46,814 bases of DNA from DAOQTX01 sp035340715 (GTDB taxonomy: Bacteria; Bacteroidota; Bacteroidia; AKYH767-A; OLB10). The position numbers and the translations under genes are program-made. Of this stretch, positions 25,017-33,169 are shown in pieces. A model generated the notes under the pieces. The model was not told the DNA's origin and did no database searches. It saw only the letters and a list, made by a program, of their open reading frames with translations. The first letter of the stretch is position 1; each line of letters begins with the position of its first letter. Location: contig DAOQTX010000016.1 in the NCBI GenBank assembly GCA_035340715.1, positions 1 through 46,814 on the forward strand, given 5' to 3'.

Positions 25017-26219
25017 CTAGAACGTAAACAAATTTCTTCTTTTCATTTCTTTCTTTAACAACTGAAGTTCCCTTCCGGTTTGTCCTTTAATGGATGTATT
25101 TTCTTCAGCTCTTCGAAACAGATAAGGCAAAACTGATTTAACAGGACCATAAGGAACATACTTTGCAACATTAAATCCTGCATATGCCATATTGACTGAA
25201 ATGTGATCACTCATGCCTAATAATTGTGAAAACCAAACATGATGATGATCAATGCTTATATTTTTTTCTTGCATCATCTTTGCAAGTATCAAGCTGCTTT
25301 CTTCATTATGGGTGCCAGCACAAATAGAAGTATGTTGAATATGATCCAAACAAAATTTTAGCGCCTCATTATAATCTATATCTACAGCATTCTTATCAAC
25401 ATGTATAGGCGAAGGATAGTTTTTATCTTTTGCACGTTCTCTTTCCTTTTCCATATAAGCCCCTCTAACCAACTTATATCCCAGTTTGTAGCCTTTTTCC
25501 ATTCCATTCTTTACTCCCTGTTTCAAATACTCCAAACGATCGTGCCTATACAATTGAATGGTATTGAAAATTATCACTTCCGACTTGTTGTATTCCATCA
25601 TCATAAGTTCTGTCAAATCATCAATTGCATTTTGCAACCACGATTCTTCTGCATCTACAAACAACCGAACACTGCATTTTGAAGCTGATTCACAAATGGC
25701 GTTAAACCGAAAAACCAATCGATCGTATTCAAATTTCTCGCTTTCAGAAAGTGGTTCTTTTTTACTTACTTTTTCCAATATGGCATTGCGTGCAATTCCT
25801 GTTACTTTGAAAACTGCAAATGGAATAGATTTATTCCCTTTTGCTTTTTCAATTGTTTGGATAATTTGATCGGCTGTTTGATCAAAGAGTTTTTCATCGT
25901 CTGCGCCTTCAACTGAGTAATCCAATATGCTGCCAATATTTTCAGAAGCCAATCTTGCAATTGTTTTATCACAATCATTAATACTAATACCGCCACAGAA
26001 ATGTCGGAACACCGTTTTCCGAATCAATCCTTCAATAGGCAATCGAAGACGAAACCCCAGATTTACCAGTATCGGACCCGTCTTTACAATCCAATTATAT
26101 TTAATCATTGAAAAAAGCCAATATGCTCTTTTAATTGATTTGTCGGATCGGGCACCAAATGCAATAGCGGTATTGGAAAAATCGATGCGAAATGATTCTG
26201 CAGCTTTTATTGAGGTCAC
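25017..26219 (-). CDS. Proline dehydrogenase (monofunctional PRODH)
   Basis: FAD enzyme that oxidises proline to pyrroline-5-carboxylate. Only the PRODH barrel is present, not the P5C dehydrogenase part of PutA. Diagnostic blocks are LGYKLVRGAYMEKERERAKD, ICAGTHNEESS and the C-terminal RRAEENTSIKGQ helix that binds substrate carboxylate. The open frame reaches an ATG at 26303, but that adds a hydrophobic stretch absent from family members, which begin close to the FSNTAIAFGARSD block. I therefore prefer the GTG at 26219 (about 400 residues). The start is uncertain; the identity is not. Confidence 0.88.
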   Translation of the reverse strand: MTSIKAAESFRIDFSNTAIAFGARSDKSIKRAYWLFSMIKYNWIVKTGPILVNLGFRLRLPIEGLIRKTVFRHFCGGISINDCDKTIARLASENIGSILDYSVEGADDEKLFDQTADQIIQTIEKAKGNKSIPFAVFKVTGIARNAILEKVSKKEPLSESEKFEYDRLVFRFNAICESASKCSVRLFVDAEESWLQNAIDDLTELMMMEYNKSEVIIFNTIQLYRHDRLEYLKQGVKNGMEKGYKLGYKLVRGAYMEKERERAKDKNYPSPIHVDKNAVDIDYNEALKFCLDHIQHTSICAGTHNEESSLILAKMMQEKNISIDHHHVWFSQLLGMSDHISVNMAYAGFNVAKYVPYGPVKSVLPYLFRRAEENTSIKGQTGRELQLLKKEMKRRNLFTF

Positions 26220-26319
26220 TATAACGTATATGAAACTTAACGATACAAATGTAAAAAAATAGAGGTTTGAGCCGAATCTTAAAAAACAATATTTAGAAGG
26301 CAAACGTTAAGAAAAGACT

Positions 26320-26327
26320 TATTTTTG
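26320..26327 (+). promoter_or_regulatory. Candidate -7 element for the shikimate operon
   Basis: TATTTTTG fits TAnnTTTG exactly and ends 7 nt before the ATG at 26335, so the transcript would start at or next to the start codon (leaderless or nearly so). The -33 region is weak. The match could be chance in AT-rich DNA. Confidence 0.35.
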
Positions 26328-26334
26328 TCATCAA

Positions 26335-27468
26335 ATGATAGAGCATCCAGCCAATACCATTTCAACTTTGTTTTCAAATGAGGTTAAAAACAGACCTTTC
26401 TTGATTGCAGGCCCATGCGGGGCTGAGAGCAAAGAACAAATCATGTCGAGTGCTTTGTTTCTGAAAAGTCAAGGTGTTTCACTTTTGCGAGCAGGCGTAT
26501 GGAAAGCCAGAAGCCGCCCTAATTCATTTGAAGGGCATGGAATTGAAGCGTTGGGCTGGTTGAATGAGATGCGAAGCGAAATCAATATGCCATTTGCGGT
26601 TGAAGTTGCAAAAGCAGAGCATGTAGATGAAGTATTGAAACAAGAATGTGATGTGATTTGGATTGGAGCTAGAACTTCGGTAAATCCATTCCTAATTCAA
26701 GAAATTGCTGATGCACTGAATGGAGTAAAGATTCCTGTTTTGATAAAAAATCCTGTCAACCCGGATTTAGACTTGTGGCAAGGTGCCATTGAACGAATTT
26801 ATAAAAGTAGAAACAAGCAAGTAGCAGCCATCCATAGAGGTTTTTCAAGCTATGAGAATAAAACGTATCGTAACAAACCGAATTGGGAAATTCCAATAGA
26901 ACTAAAACGAAGACTACCGGAGATCCCTTTGATTTGCGATCCTAGCCATATCACCGGAAAAAGAAGTATGGTTCCATTTGTATCACAAATTGCAATGGAT
27001 TTAAATTTCAATGGATTGATGATTGAAGTTCATCCACAACCGGATACTGCACTTTCTGATGCAAAGCAGCAATTATCATTTGATGAATTTGCACAATTTC
27101 GAAAGCAGTTAATTATCCGAAAACTTACCACTGAAGATGTTTTTGAATTAAGTAAGCTAGAAGATCTTAGAGATCAGATAGACGAGATCGATCAAGAAGT
27201 AATCAATACTTTAGCAAAACGAATGAAAGTAGCTCGTGCTATTGGCTCTTATAAAGTGAAAAATAACATAACCATCTATCAACCTCAACGATGGAAAGAG
27301 ATTATGGAAACCCGAACCCGATTAGGCATGGAACAACAATTGAGCAAAGAATTTCTAGAAAAATTGTACAGCATTATTCACACCGAGAGTATTGAACAAC
27401 AAAGTTCCGTTATGTCGAGCAGTCCTAAAAATATTGAAGCCAATACTTCTGAAAATCAAAAAGCATGA
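26335..27468 (+). CDS. Bifunctional DAHP synthase / chorismate mutase
   Basis: 377 residues. Residues about 20-255 form a type I-beta (KDO8P-synthase-like) DAHP synthase, the first shikimate enzyme: IAGPCGAES, LLRAGVWKARSRPNSFEG, LICDPSHITGKR and MIEVHPQPDTALSDAKQQL. Residues about 268-360 form an AroQ-type chorismate mutase helix bundle (LEDLRDQIDEIDQEVINTLA, then KRMKVARAIGSYK and QRWKEI). In such fusions the mutase domain usually confers feedback control by prephenate; here that is inferred from the family. The stop overlaps the aroB ATG (ATGA), giving a translationally coupled unit. Confidence 0.95.
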   Translation: MIEHPANTISTLFSNEVKNRPFLIAGPCGAESKEQIMSSALFLKSQGVSLLRAGVWKARSRPNSFEGHGIEALGWLNEMRSEINMPFAVEVAKAEHVDEVLKQECDVIWIGARTSVNPFLIQEIADALNGVKIPVLIKNPVNPDLDLWQGAIERIYKSRNKQVAAIHRGFSSYENKTYRNKPNWEIPIELKRRLPEIPLICDPSHITGKRSMVPFVSQIAMDLNFNGLMIEVHPQPDTALSDAKQQLSFDEFAQFRKQLIIRKLTTEDVFELSKLEDLRDQIDEIDQEVINTLAKRMKVARAIGSYKVKNNITIYQPQRWKEIMETRTRLGMEQQLSKEFLEKLYSIIHTESIEQQSSVMSSSPKNIEANTSENQKA

Positions 27469-28559
27469 CTATAGCCGAAAACGCAAAAAGTCAGGAAACT
27501 TCTGTGTTGGTTGGCGAAAGCGTTTTACAACATCTTCAATCTTACTTAATTAAAAATAATTCCAGGGTTTTTATTTTAATGGATGAGAACACATTTCGCT
27601 TTACTTATCCGATTCTTACTTCTCATGTTCCCTTCTTACAAAGAGCACCTTATGTAATCATAGCTCCCGGTGATCATCATAAAAATCTTCAATCCTGCGA
27701 AAAGGTTTGGAAGTATCTGCTAAACATGCAAGCTACAAGAGATGATGTTTTGATCAATTGTGGAGGAGGCGTGGTTTGCGACTTGGGAGGCTTTGCTGCT
27801 TCGGTTTATAAAAGAGGTATGTCTTTTATTAATGTTCCTACTACCCTATTGTCTATGGCGGATGCTTCATTTGGCGGCAAAACAAGCATCAACTTTGAAC
27901 AACACAAAAATCTAATCGGCTCATTCAATGAACCACTGCGCGTATATATCGATCCGGTGTTTTTAAAAAGCCTAAGCACTGTTCATTTACAAAATGGAAT
28001 GGCTGAAATTATTAAGCATGGAGTAATTGATGGTAATGAACTTTTATCAGAAATTGAACAGATTTCTTCAAATGGAATTCCTAGTATCTCAGTGATTCAA
28101 AAGTGTGTTCGATTAAAATTAAAGATCACTCAAAAAGATTTATTCGATCGTGGAGAAAGAAAAAAGTTGAATTATGGACACACCATAGGTCATGCCATTG
28201 AAAGTGCCTGCATGAATAGAGAGTCATATGTTCTGCATGGCGAAGCTATAGCATTAGGTATGCTATCGGAAAACATTTTATCTGAAAAGCATCTTGGATT
28301 TTCTGAATCACAAAGGGTTTTTAAAATTCTTTCTCAACATTGTCGCTTAATTAATATTAGCGATCTTTCGTTTGATTCATTAATTCCTTATTTATTGAAT
28401 GATAAGAAAAAAGAAAATGATAAAATTCAATTTTCTTTACCCGTTTCCATTGGCACAATTAAAACAAATGTTCCTATTGCCCTAAATGAAATTCAAATGG
28501 CATTTGATCACATGAAACTGATGTTGACTAATATCAAAAAGGATGAGAATAAAATTTGA
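27465..28559 (+). CDS. aroB: 3-dehydroquinate synthase AroB
   Basis: NAD- and metal-dependent second enzyme of the shikimate pathway, converting DAHP to 3-dehydroquinate. It is 364 residues long. The NAD-binding stretch NCGGGVVCDLGGFAASVYKRG (about 98-118), TTLLSMADASFGGKTSINF, the metal-binding NYGHTIGHAIES and VLHGEAIALGM are all present. It overlaps the preceding DAHP synthase gene by 4 nt and aroA by 17 nt. Confidence 0.97.
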   Translation: MTIAENAKSQETSVLVGESVLQHLQSYLIKNNSRVFILMDENTFRFTYPILTSHVPFLQRAPYVIIAPGDHHKNLQSCEKVWKYLLNMQATRDDVLINCGGGVVCDLGGFAASVYKRGMSFINVPTTLLSMADASFGGKTSINFEQHKNLIGSFNEPLRVYIDPVFLKSLSTVHLQNGMAEIIKHGVIDGNELLSEIEQISSNGIPSISVIQKCVRLKLKITQKDLFDRGERKKLNYGHTIGHAIESACMNRESYVLHGEAIALGMLSENILSEKHLGFSESQRVFKILSQHCRLINISDLSFDSLIPYLLNDKKKENDKIQFSLPVSIGTIKTNVPIALNEIQMAFDHMKLMLTNIKKDENKI

Positions 28560-29763
28560 TTCTTCATTCAAACGTTTCTTTGTTGATGTTCCCTATTCAA
28601 AAAGCATGAGTGCTCGTGCTTTGATCATTCAAGCATTGAGCAACAATAGTATACCCATTTACAATTTATCTGAATCGAAAGACACCACTGAATTACAACA
28701 AGCCCTCGCCCATTCCGATGGAGTGTTTATTCATACCGGAGACGGGGGAACAAGTTTTCGTTTTTTTCTTGCTTATGCCGCGCTTAGAATTTCCAATTGC
28801 ATAATTCATACAGGTAAGCAAATGAGTTTGCGTCCTATTGGTCCATTGGTTGAAGCACTCAATGAGTTGGGAGCTGATGTTGAATGTATGATCCATGAAG
28901 GTTTTCCACCTGTTCAAATTTGTGGTACAACTTTATCGGGAAACTCATTAAGTATAAAAGCTGATTTAAGCAGTCAGTTTATCACTTCTCTGATGTTGAT
29001 TGCTCCCTATTTAAAAGATGGCCTTAGCATACACTTAAAAGATACATTAGTCTCTAAGCCTTATGTTGAAATGACCGCTTCAATGATGCGCACATTGGGT
29101 ATAGATATAATTATAGATGGACAATGCATCAAAATTTCGAAAGGCCATTATGTTGGTGATTCCATTCAAATAGAATCCGATTGGAGTAGTGCAGCTTTTT
29201 GGTTGGCTTACTGTGCATTATTACCTCGTCATGAACTCAGCATACATGGGCATTTCAAAAACAGCATACAAGGAGATAAATTTATTGCCGCTCTTCTACA
29301 GGACGCAGGATTAACGGTTAATTTAAGTGAGAATAATTTGATAGTAGAAAGAGATGATTCAAGCATTGAGCTTAAAGACGAATATGATTTGATGGATACC
29401 CCTGATTTAGCTCCTGTCTTAATTTGTCTTGCGGCCGCTCTCAAACAAAAGGTTTTGTTTAAAGGTCTGAACACATTAGAACACAAAGAATCAAATAGAA
29501 TAGTAGCCTTACAAACGGAGTTAAATAAATGTGGGGTGTTGTGTGAAAATGCAGATCAATATAGTCTAAAAGTTGATGGAAGTGGATTGCACAAGCCCAT
29601 TAGAGCCTTTAGCTCACATGGAGATCATAGAATTATTATGGCATTAATGCTGTTCAGTTCGGTGTTTGAAGAAATAGAAATTGATGAGTACAACTCCGTA
29701 ACAAAATCATATCCCGATTTTATTCAACAACTCAAAAAGAATGGATTTCAGATTTTTAAATAG
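28543..29763 (+). CDS. aroA: 3-phosphoshikimate 1-carboxyvinyltransferase AroA
   Basis: EPSP synthase, joining phosphoenolpyruvate to shikimate-3-phosphate. It is 406 residues long, slightly short for the family (about 430), and fairly divergent. Recognisable blocks are YSKSMSARALIIQAL (substrate-binding Lys, Ser, Arg), GDGGTSFRFFLAYAA, MSLRPIGPLVEALNELGADV, SQFITSLMLIAPYL, SDWSSAAFWLAYCAL, LMDTPDLAPVLICLAA, KESNRI and SHGDHRIIMAL. All core motifs remain, so it should be active. It overlaps aroB by 17 nt and ends one base from the convergent HhH gene. Confidence 0.94.
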   Translation: MRIKFDSSFKRFFVDVPYSKSMSARALIIQALSNNSIPIYNLSESKDTTELQQALAHSDGVFIHTGDGGTSFRFFLAYAALRISNCIIHTGKQMSLRPIGPLVEALNELGADVECMIHEGFPPVQICGTTLSGNSLSIKADLSSQFITSLMLIAPYLKDGLSIHLKDTLVSKPYVEMTASMMRTLGIDIIIDGQCIKISKGHYVGDSIQIESDWSSAAFWLAYCALLPRHELSIHGHFKNSIQGDKFIAALLQDAGLTVNLSENNLIVERDDSSIELKDEYDLMDTPDLAPVLICLAAALKQKVLFKGLNTLEHKESNRIVALQTELNKCGVLCENADQYSLKVDGSGLHKPIRAFSSHGDHRIIMALMLFSSVFEEIEIDEYNSVTKSYPDFIQQLKKNGFQIFK

Positions 29764-29774
29764 ATTAAAAATCT
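29750..29774. terminator. AT-only hairpin spanning two convergent stop codons
   Basis: AGATTTTTAA (29750-29759) and its exact complement (29765-29774) flank a 5-nt loop that includes the aroA TAG; the right arm contains the stop of the convergent gene. The arms are almost pure A/T, so the hairpin is weak, but T/A tracts on both strands would suit a shared terminator. Confidence 0.4.
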
Positions 29775-31873
29775 ATTCTCAGAACGGCCTTGATATCAGA
29801 CTTTATATTCCCATCAATAGCTTCATTTCCACTACCAATTAAATCTCGATTAAAATAATTAAATACAGAATACCTGCCCCAAATGCTCATCCCTTTGCGT
29901 ATTCTGTACTTCACCAAAGCATAGTATCGGGCTCCTTTGTGATAATACGCGGGAATTGAATAGGCCCCCGGAACATCATTTTCATAAGCATACACTCTTG
30001 AATCGTATGATGGAGAATCGAAAAGGGCATATCGCAGGGTTAGCGAAAAGGGTGAGCCAAGTTTTTCATACGAAAAGTCTTGATAAAAGACATATCCATT
30101 TTCATCTTTACTTTCCTTTTGATAGCGTATTCTTTCCATGCGTGTTTTTAAAGAAAAGTTAGGATGAACCTGATAGCTTGCATGCAACCTAAGTTGACTA
30201 CTTTTTTCTGAGACCAGATAATCAATCGACTCGTCTTCATCATCACTGCTGTTCGCTTTTTTGTCTTGTTCTTTTATTCTGGCATACAATAAAACTTTAC
30301 GTGAAGGTTTGTAATCAATTTGGAACAAATACTCGTAACCGATGGAGGGTGCATTTACCTGATAGCGCAACCATGGAAACTGAAACATATCGAAATAGGC
30401 ACTCAACTGCCATTGCGATGAAGGTTTAATGGTAATGCCATTTAATATTCCGGACTCTCCTCCATTACTGCTCTCACGAATACTATTTACTAGAAAGGAG
30501 TTATATGCCATATCAATGTTTCTGTATAACAATACCCAATTGATATATTGACCAAGGCTGATTAAAGCACCTCCCGTATAAGCGATAGAACCCTTTTTAT
30601 TTTGAGCCAATTCGCCAAAGAGATTTATATTTTTAAATACATAATTATAATCTACTGAATAGTTCAATAGCTCATCCCCTCTGAAATAATCTATATTATA
30701 TAACTGACTTCCGGGATTGAGCTTGCCATCAAATACATGTTGAGCAATGGTAAATCCTGCTGTGAATCGTTTGTTTCGAAATGCAAGGTGCGAAGCAAGC
30801 ATTTGCTCCTGTATGGCATCCTTATCTTCTATTTCTGATTTCGTTCTGTGATATCCATCTTCACCCAATGATGAAACAAATAATTCATCCGTGGCTTCAC
30901 TGGTATCGGATGCTATTACATTAGCATCCCAATTTTTATTGGAATACAAAACATCTAATGACCATTTACCTTTTTGAATGGATGCCGCTGCCCCTCTTCT
31001 GAACAAAGCTTCATTGACACTTGTATAAGGAGCTATGCCCATTGGATTTCTCTTTATAGAACTCAGATCCGATCCTTTACCAAATGCTAAAGCCGACCAT
31101 AAAACTAATCCTTGCCCATAGCTTGCCTGATAATCACCCAATGCAATGGATTTTACAAAAGATATATCTCTTACAAATACATGTGCTGAATAAAAATCAA
31201 ATCCCTGACTTTGAGTCCCGGCAAAAAATTCTTCACCCGGATCTTTTTCAGCCGTTATCCCATAACTCAATTTCCGACCTAATGTAAACCGGTATCGCGC
31301 ATATAATTTCGAAGCATCGCCCAAATATCCCTTCTCCCCTGTTTCGTCTTCTCGATGCAAAATATAACCTTGTTTATCTTCCAATACTTGTTCGTATCGA
31401 AGGGTAAATTGGTGCTTGCCTCTTCGCCAAATATCAGACCAATGTTCGATAAAGAAATCGCTCTCATTTACACTTACATAAGGCAACAAAGCTTCGATGG
31501 TTTGTAAATCAAATCCTTCAATGCTTTGCAATTCTTCTAGTGCCAACAGTTTCCCATGCTTAGATCGGTGTAAAATCAAATTTCCAATTTGAATATCTGA
31601 CAATAAGTATAAAGGAGTTAGATCTTCTGCTTCCGCTTTATTGATGTTTAACTTATTGGCTAATGTTAATTGTCTGTATCGAATCAGCTCACTCAAGTCT
31701 GCATCTTCTCCCAGTTGTTCCGCAACATTTTCAAGATTCTCTTCTGTTTTTGCATCCGATTTAATCTGATCGGTATCTTCTTGCGCCACAGCAAAAAAGG
31801 AAAGGCAACAAAATGCCGCAAAGAGAAAAATGCGAACCCTATTTCTTAGCCGATCGACCATAGCTGATACCAA
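29765..31873 (-). CDS. Exported helix-hairpin-helix protein with predicted outer-membrane barrel
   Basis: 702 residues: signal peptide (FLFAAFCCLSFFAVAQ, about 16-31), an acidic linker, a ComEA-like double helix-hairpin-helix segment at about 74-133 (NINKAEAEDLTPLYLLSDIQ, HGKLLALEELQSIEGFD), then about 550 residues with amphipathic strands and aromatic belts ending in VLRIDF, consistent with a large beta-barrel. I know the type as an uncharacterised Bacteroidota family. HhH motifs usually bind DNA; whether this one does is unknown. The start (31873, or 31861) overlaps the upstream PorV-like gene, indicating co-transcription with purK-purE. Confidence 0.82.
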   Translation of the reverse strand: MVSAMVDRLRNRVRIFLFAAFCCLSFFAVAQEDTDQIKSDAKTEENLENVAEQLGEDADLSELIRYRQLTLANKLNINKAEAEDLTPLYLLSDIQIGNLILHRSKHGKLLALEELQSIEGFDLQTIEALLPYVSVNESDFFIEHWSDIWRRGKHQFTLRYEQVLEDKQGYILHREDETGEKGYLGDASKLYARYRFTLGRKLSYGITAEKDPGEEFFAGTQSQGFDFYSAHVFVRDISFVKSIALGDYQASYGQGLVLWSALAFGKGSDLSSIKRNPMGIAPYTSVNEALFRRGAAASIQKGKWSLDVLYSNKNWDANVIASDTSEATDELFVSSLGEDGYHRTKSEIEDKDAIQEQMLASHLAFRNKRFTAGFTIAQHVFDGKLNPGSQLYNIDYFRGDELLNYSVDYNYVFKNINLFGELAQNKKGSIAYTGGALISLGQYINWVLLYRNIDMAYNSFLVNSIRESSNGGESGILNGITIKPSSQWQLSAYFDMFQFPWLRYQVNAPSIGYEYLFQIDYKPSRKVLLYARIKEQDKKANSSDDEDESIDYLVSEKSSQLRLHASYQVHPNFSLKTRMERIRYQKESKDENGYVFYQDFSYEKLGSPFSLTLRYALFDSPSYDSRVYAYENDVPGAYSIPAYYHKGARYYALVKYRIRKGMSIWGRYSVFNYFNRDLIGSGNEAIDGNIKSDIKAVLRIDF

Positions 31874-32666
31874 TTTGAGGACTGAATCCTAAGATCTGAT
31901 CATAAGCAGCAGCGACATCTATACTGATATTGCTAAGCAGAATGGATGCACCAAAAGTGAATAGTGTGGACTGGGTTGAGATGCCACTACGAATAATTAA
32001 TGGCTCCGTGATATGATACTCGATGCCTGCACTAACACTTGCCGGATAGTCTGAATCTTTGCTGCCTTCAAGTAGTACGTTCACTTTATCGCTAGCAAAA
32101 TATCTTAATCCACCACTTATAATAACAGGCGCTTTCTCTTCATTAAAATCTGCCACTTTGCTTGCCAAAGGATTGTAAGCATGCATTCCCAATAACAACT
32201 TATCCGTAAGCTTTGCTTGTAATCCTGCTTCAACAGTAAATGCACTTCTCTTTCCGTAGTTCTCACTTATATTTAAAAGCAAGTAATCAAACTGCAGCGA
32301 AGCCGAAACCTTGTCTCCAAAATTTCGTGCATAGGCCAACCCTGCTTTTTGCTCATTGTAGAACTCATAACCAAAGCGTGTAAAACTCAGTGCCATTACA
32401 GATTTATCTTGGAAAGGCATAGCCAAAGCAAGACCTTGTTGAGAAATGGAGTTAATAAAATATCTTGATTGATGTGTTAAGGCAAATTCAAATCCATTTA
32501 TCTGCTGACTCAGTCCGGCTTGATTATGAAACGAAGACCATATGCCTTGATGAGTTGCTCCACTAAGGCCCATAGACGTTGAATGAGGAGAAGTTAATGG
32601 TTCATCACCACCAGCAAACACATTGTTGCCTATCAAACACAATATTAATGGAAAAACCCATTTCAT
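31839..32666 (-). CDS. PorV/PorQ-like outer-membrane protein
   Basis: 275 residues with a signal peptide (MKWVFPLILCLIGNNVFAG). The mature start, TSPHSTSMGLSGATHQGIWSSFHNQAGLSQ, has the surface-hatch look of FadL/PorV family barrels (an aligned NxAGL motif). Repeated amphipathic strands follow, with a C-terminal IGISYGRSAKK. PorV and PorQ help T9SS deliver cargo, but many paralogues have no known job, and this is only a family-level call. The start overlaps purE by 4 nt; the stop lies inside the HhH-barrel gene's start. Confidence 0.75.
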   Translation of the reverse strand: MKWVFPLILCLIGNNVFAGGDEPLTSPHSTSMGLSGATHQGIWSSFHNQAGLSQQINGFEFALTHQSRYFINSISQQGLALAMPFQDKSVMALSFTRFGYEFYNEQKAGLAYARNFGDKVSASLQFDYLLLNISENYGKRSAFTVEAGLQAKLTDKLLLGMHAYNPLASKVADFNEEKAPVIISGGLRYFASDKVNVLLEGSKDSDYPASVSAGIEYHITEPLIIRSGISTQSTLFTFGASILLSNISIDVAAAYDQILGFSPQIGISYGRSAKK

Positions 32667-33166
32667 TTTTTTTGTATTTCTTTATCTGACTTTAAAACTT
32701 TTGTTTTTAAATTTCTTTTAAAACGAGATACTTTTTCCGACAACCTTGCATCAGAAACCGACAGGATCTGAGCAGCCAATATACCGGCATTTTGAGCCGC
32801 ATTTATGGCCACCGTAGCAACCGGAACTCCATTGGGCATCTGAACAATGCTCAACAATGAATCCCAACCATCAATAGAGTTTGATGATTTGACTGGCACT
32901 CCTATAACGGGCAAAGGAGTAACCGAAGCAACCATGCCCGGAAGATGTGCTGCTCCTCCGGCTCCGGCAATTATTACTTTAATCCCTCTGCTCTTTGCTC
33001 TGCGCGCATAAGAAAACATACGGTCTGGAGTTCGATGTGCGGAAACAATAGAAATTTCGTGCTCAATTTTAAAATCATTTAAAATATCCGAAGCGGCTTG
33101 CATTACACTCAGGTCGCTCTTTGATCCCATGATGATACCTACCAAAACTTGTTTATTCTTTGCCAT
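32663..33166 (-). CDS. purE: N5-carboxyaminoimidazole ribonucleotide mutase PurE (class I)
   Basis: Purine biosynthesis enzyme converting N5-CAIR to CAIR. It is 167 residues long. GIIMGSKSDLSVM (about 10-22), the active-site SAHRTPDRM (about 44-52), IAGAGGAAHLPGMVAS and GVPVATVAINAAQNAGILAA define class I PurE. It has an extra basic tail (about residues 150-167). It follows purK by 3 nt, and a PurK partner fits the class I type. Confidence 0.97.
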   Translation of the reverse strand: MAKNKQVLVGIIMGSKSDLSVMQAASDILNDFKIEHEISIVSAHRTPDRMFSYARRAKSRGIKVIIAGAGGAAHLPGMVASVTPLPVIGVPVKSSNSIDGWDSLLSIVQMPNGVPVATVAINAAQNAGILAAQILSVSDARLSEKVSRFKRNLKTKVLKSDKEIQKK

Positions 33167-33169
33167 TAA

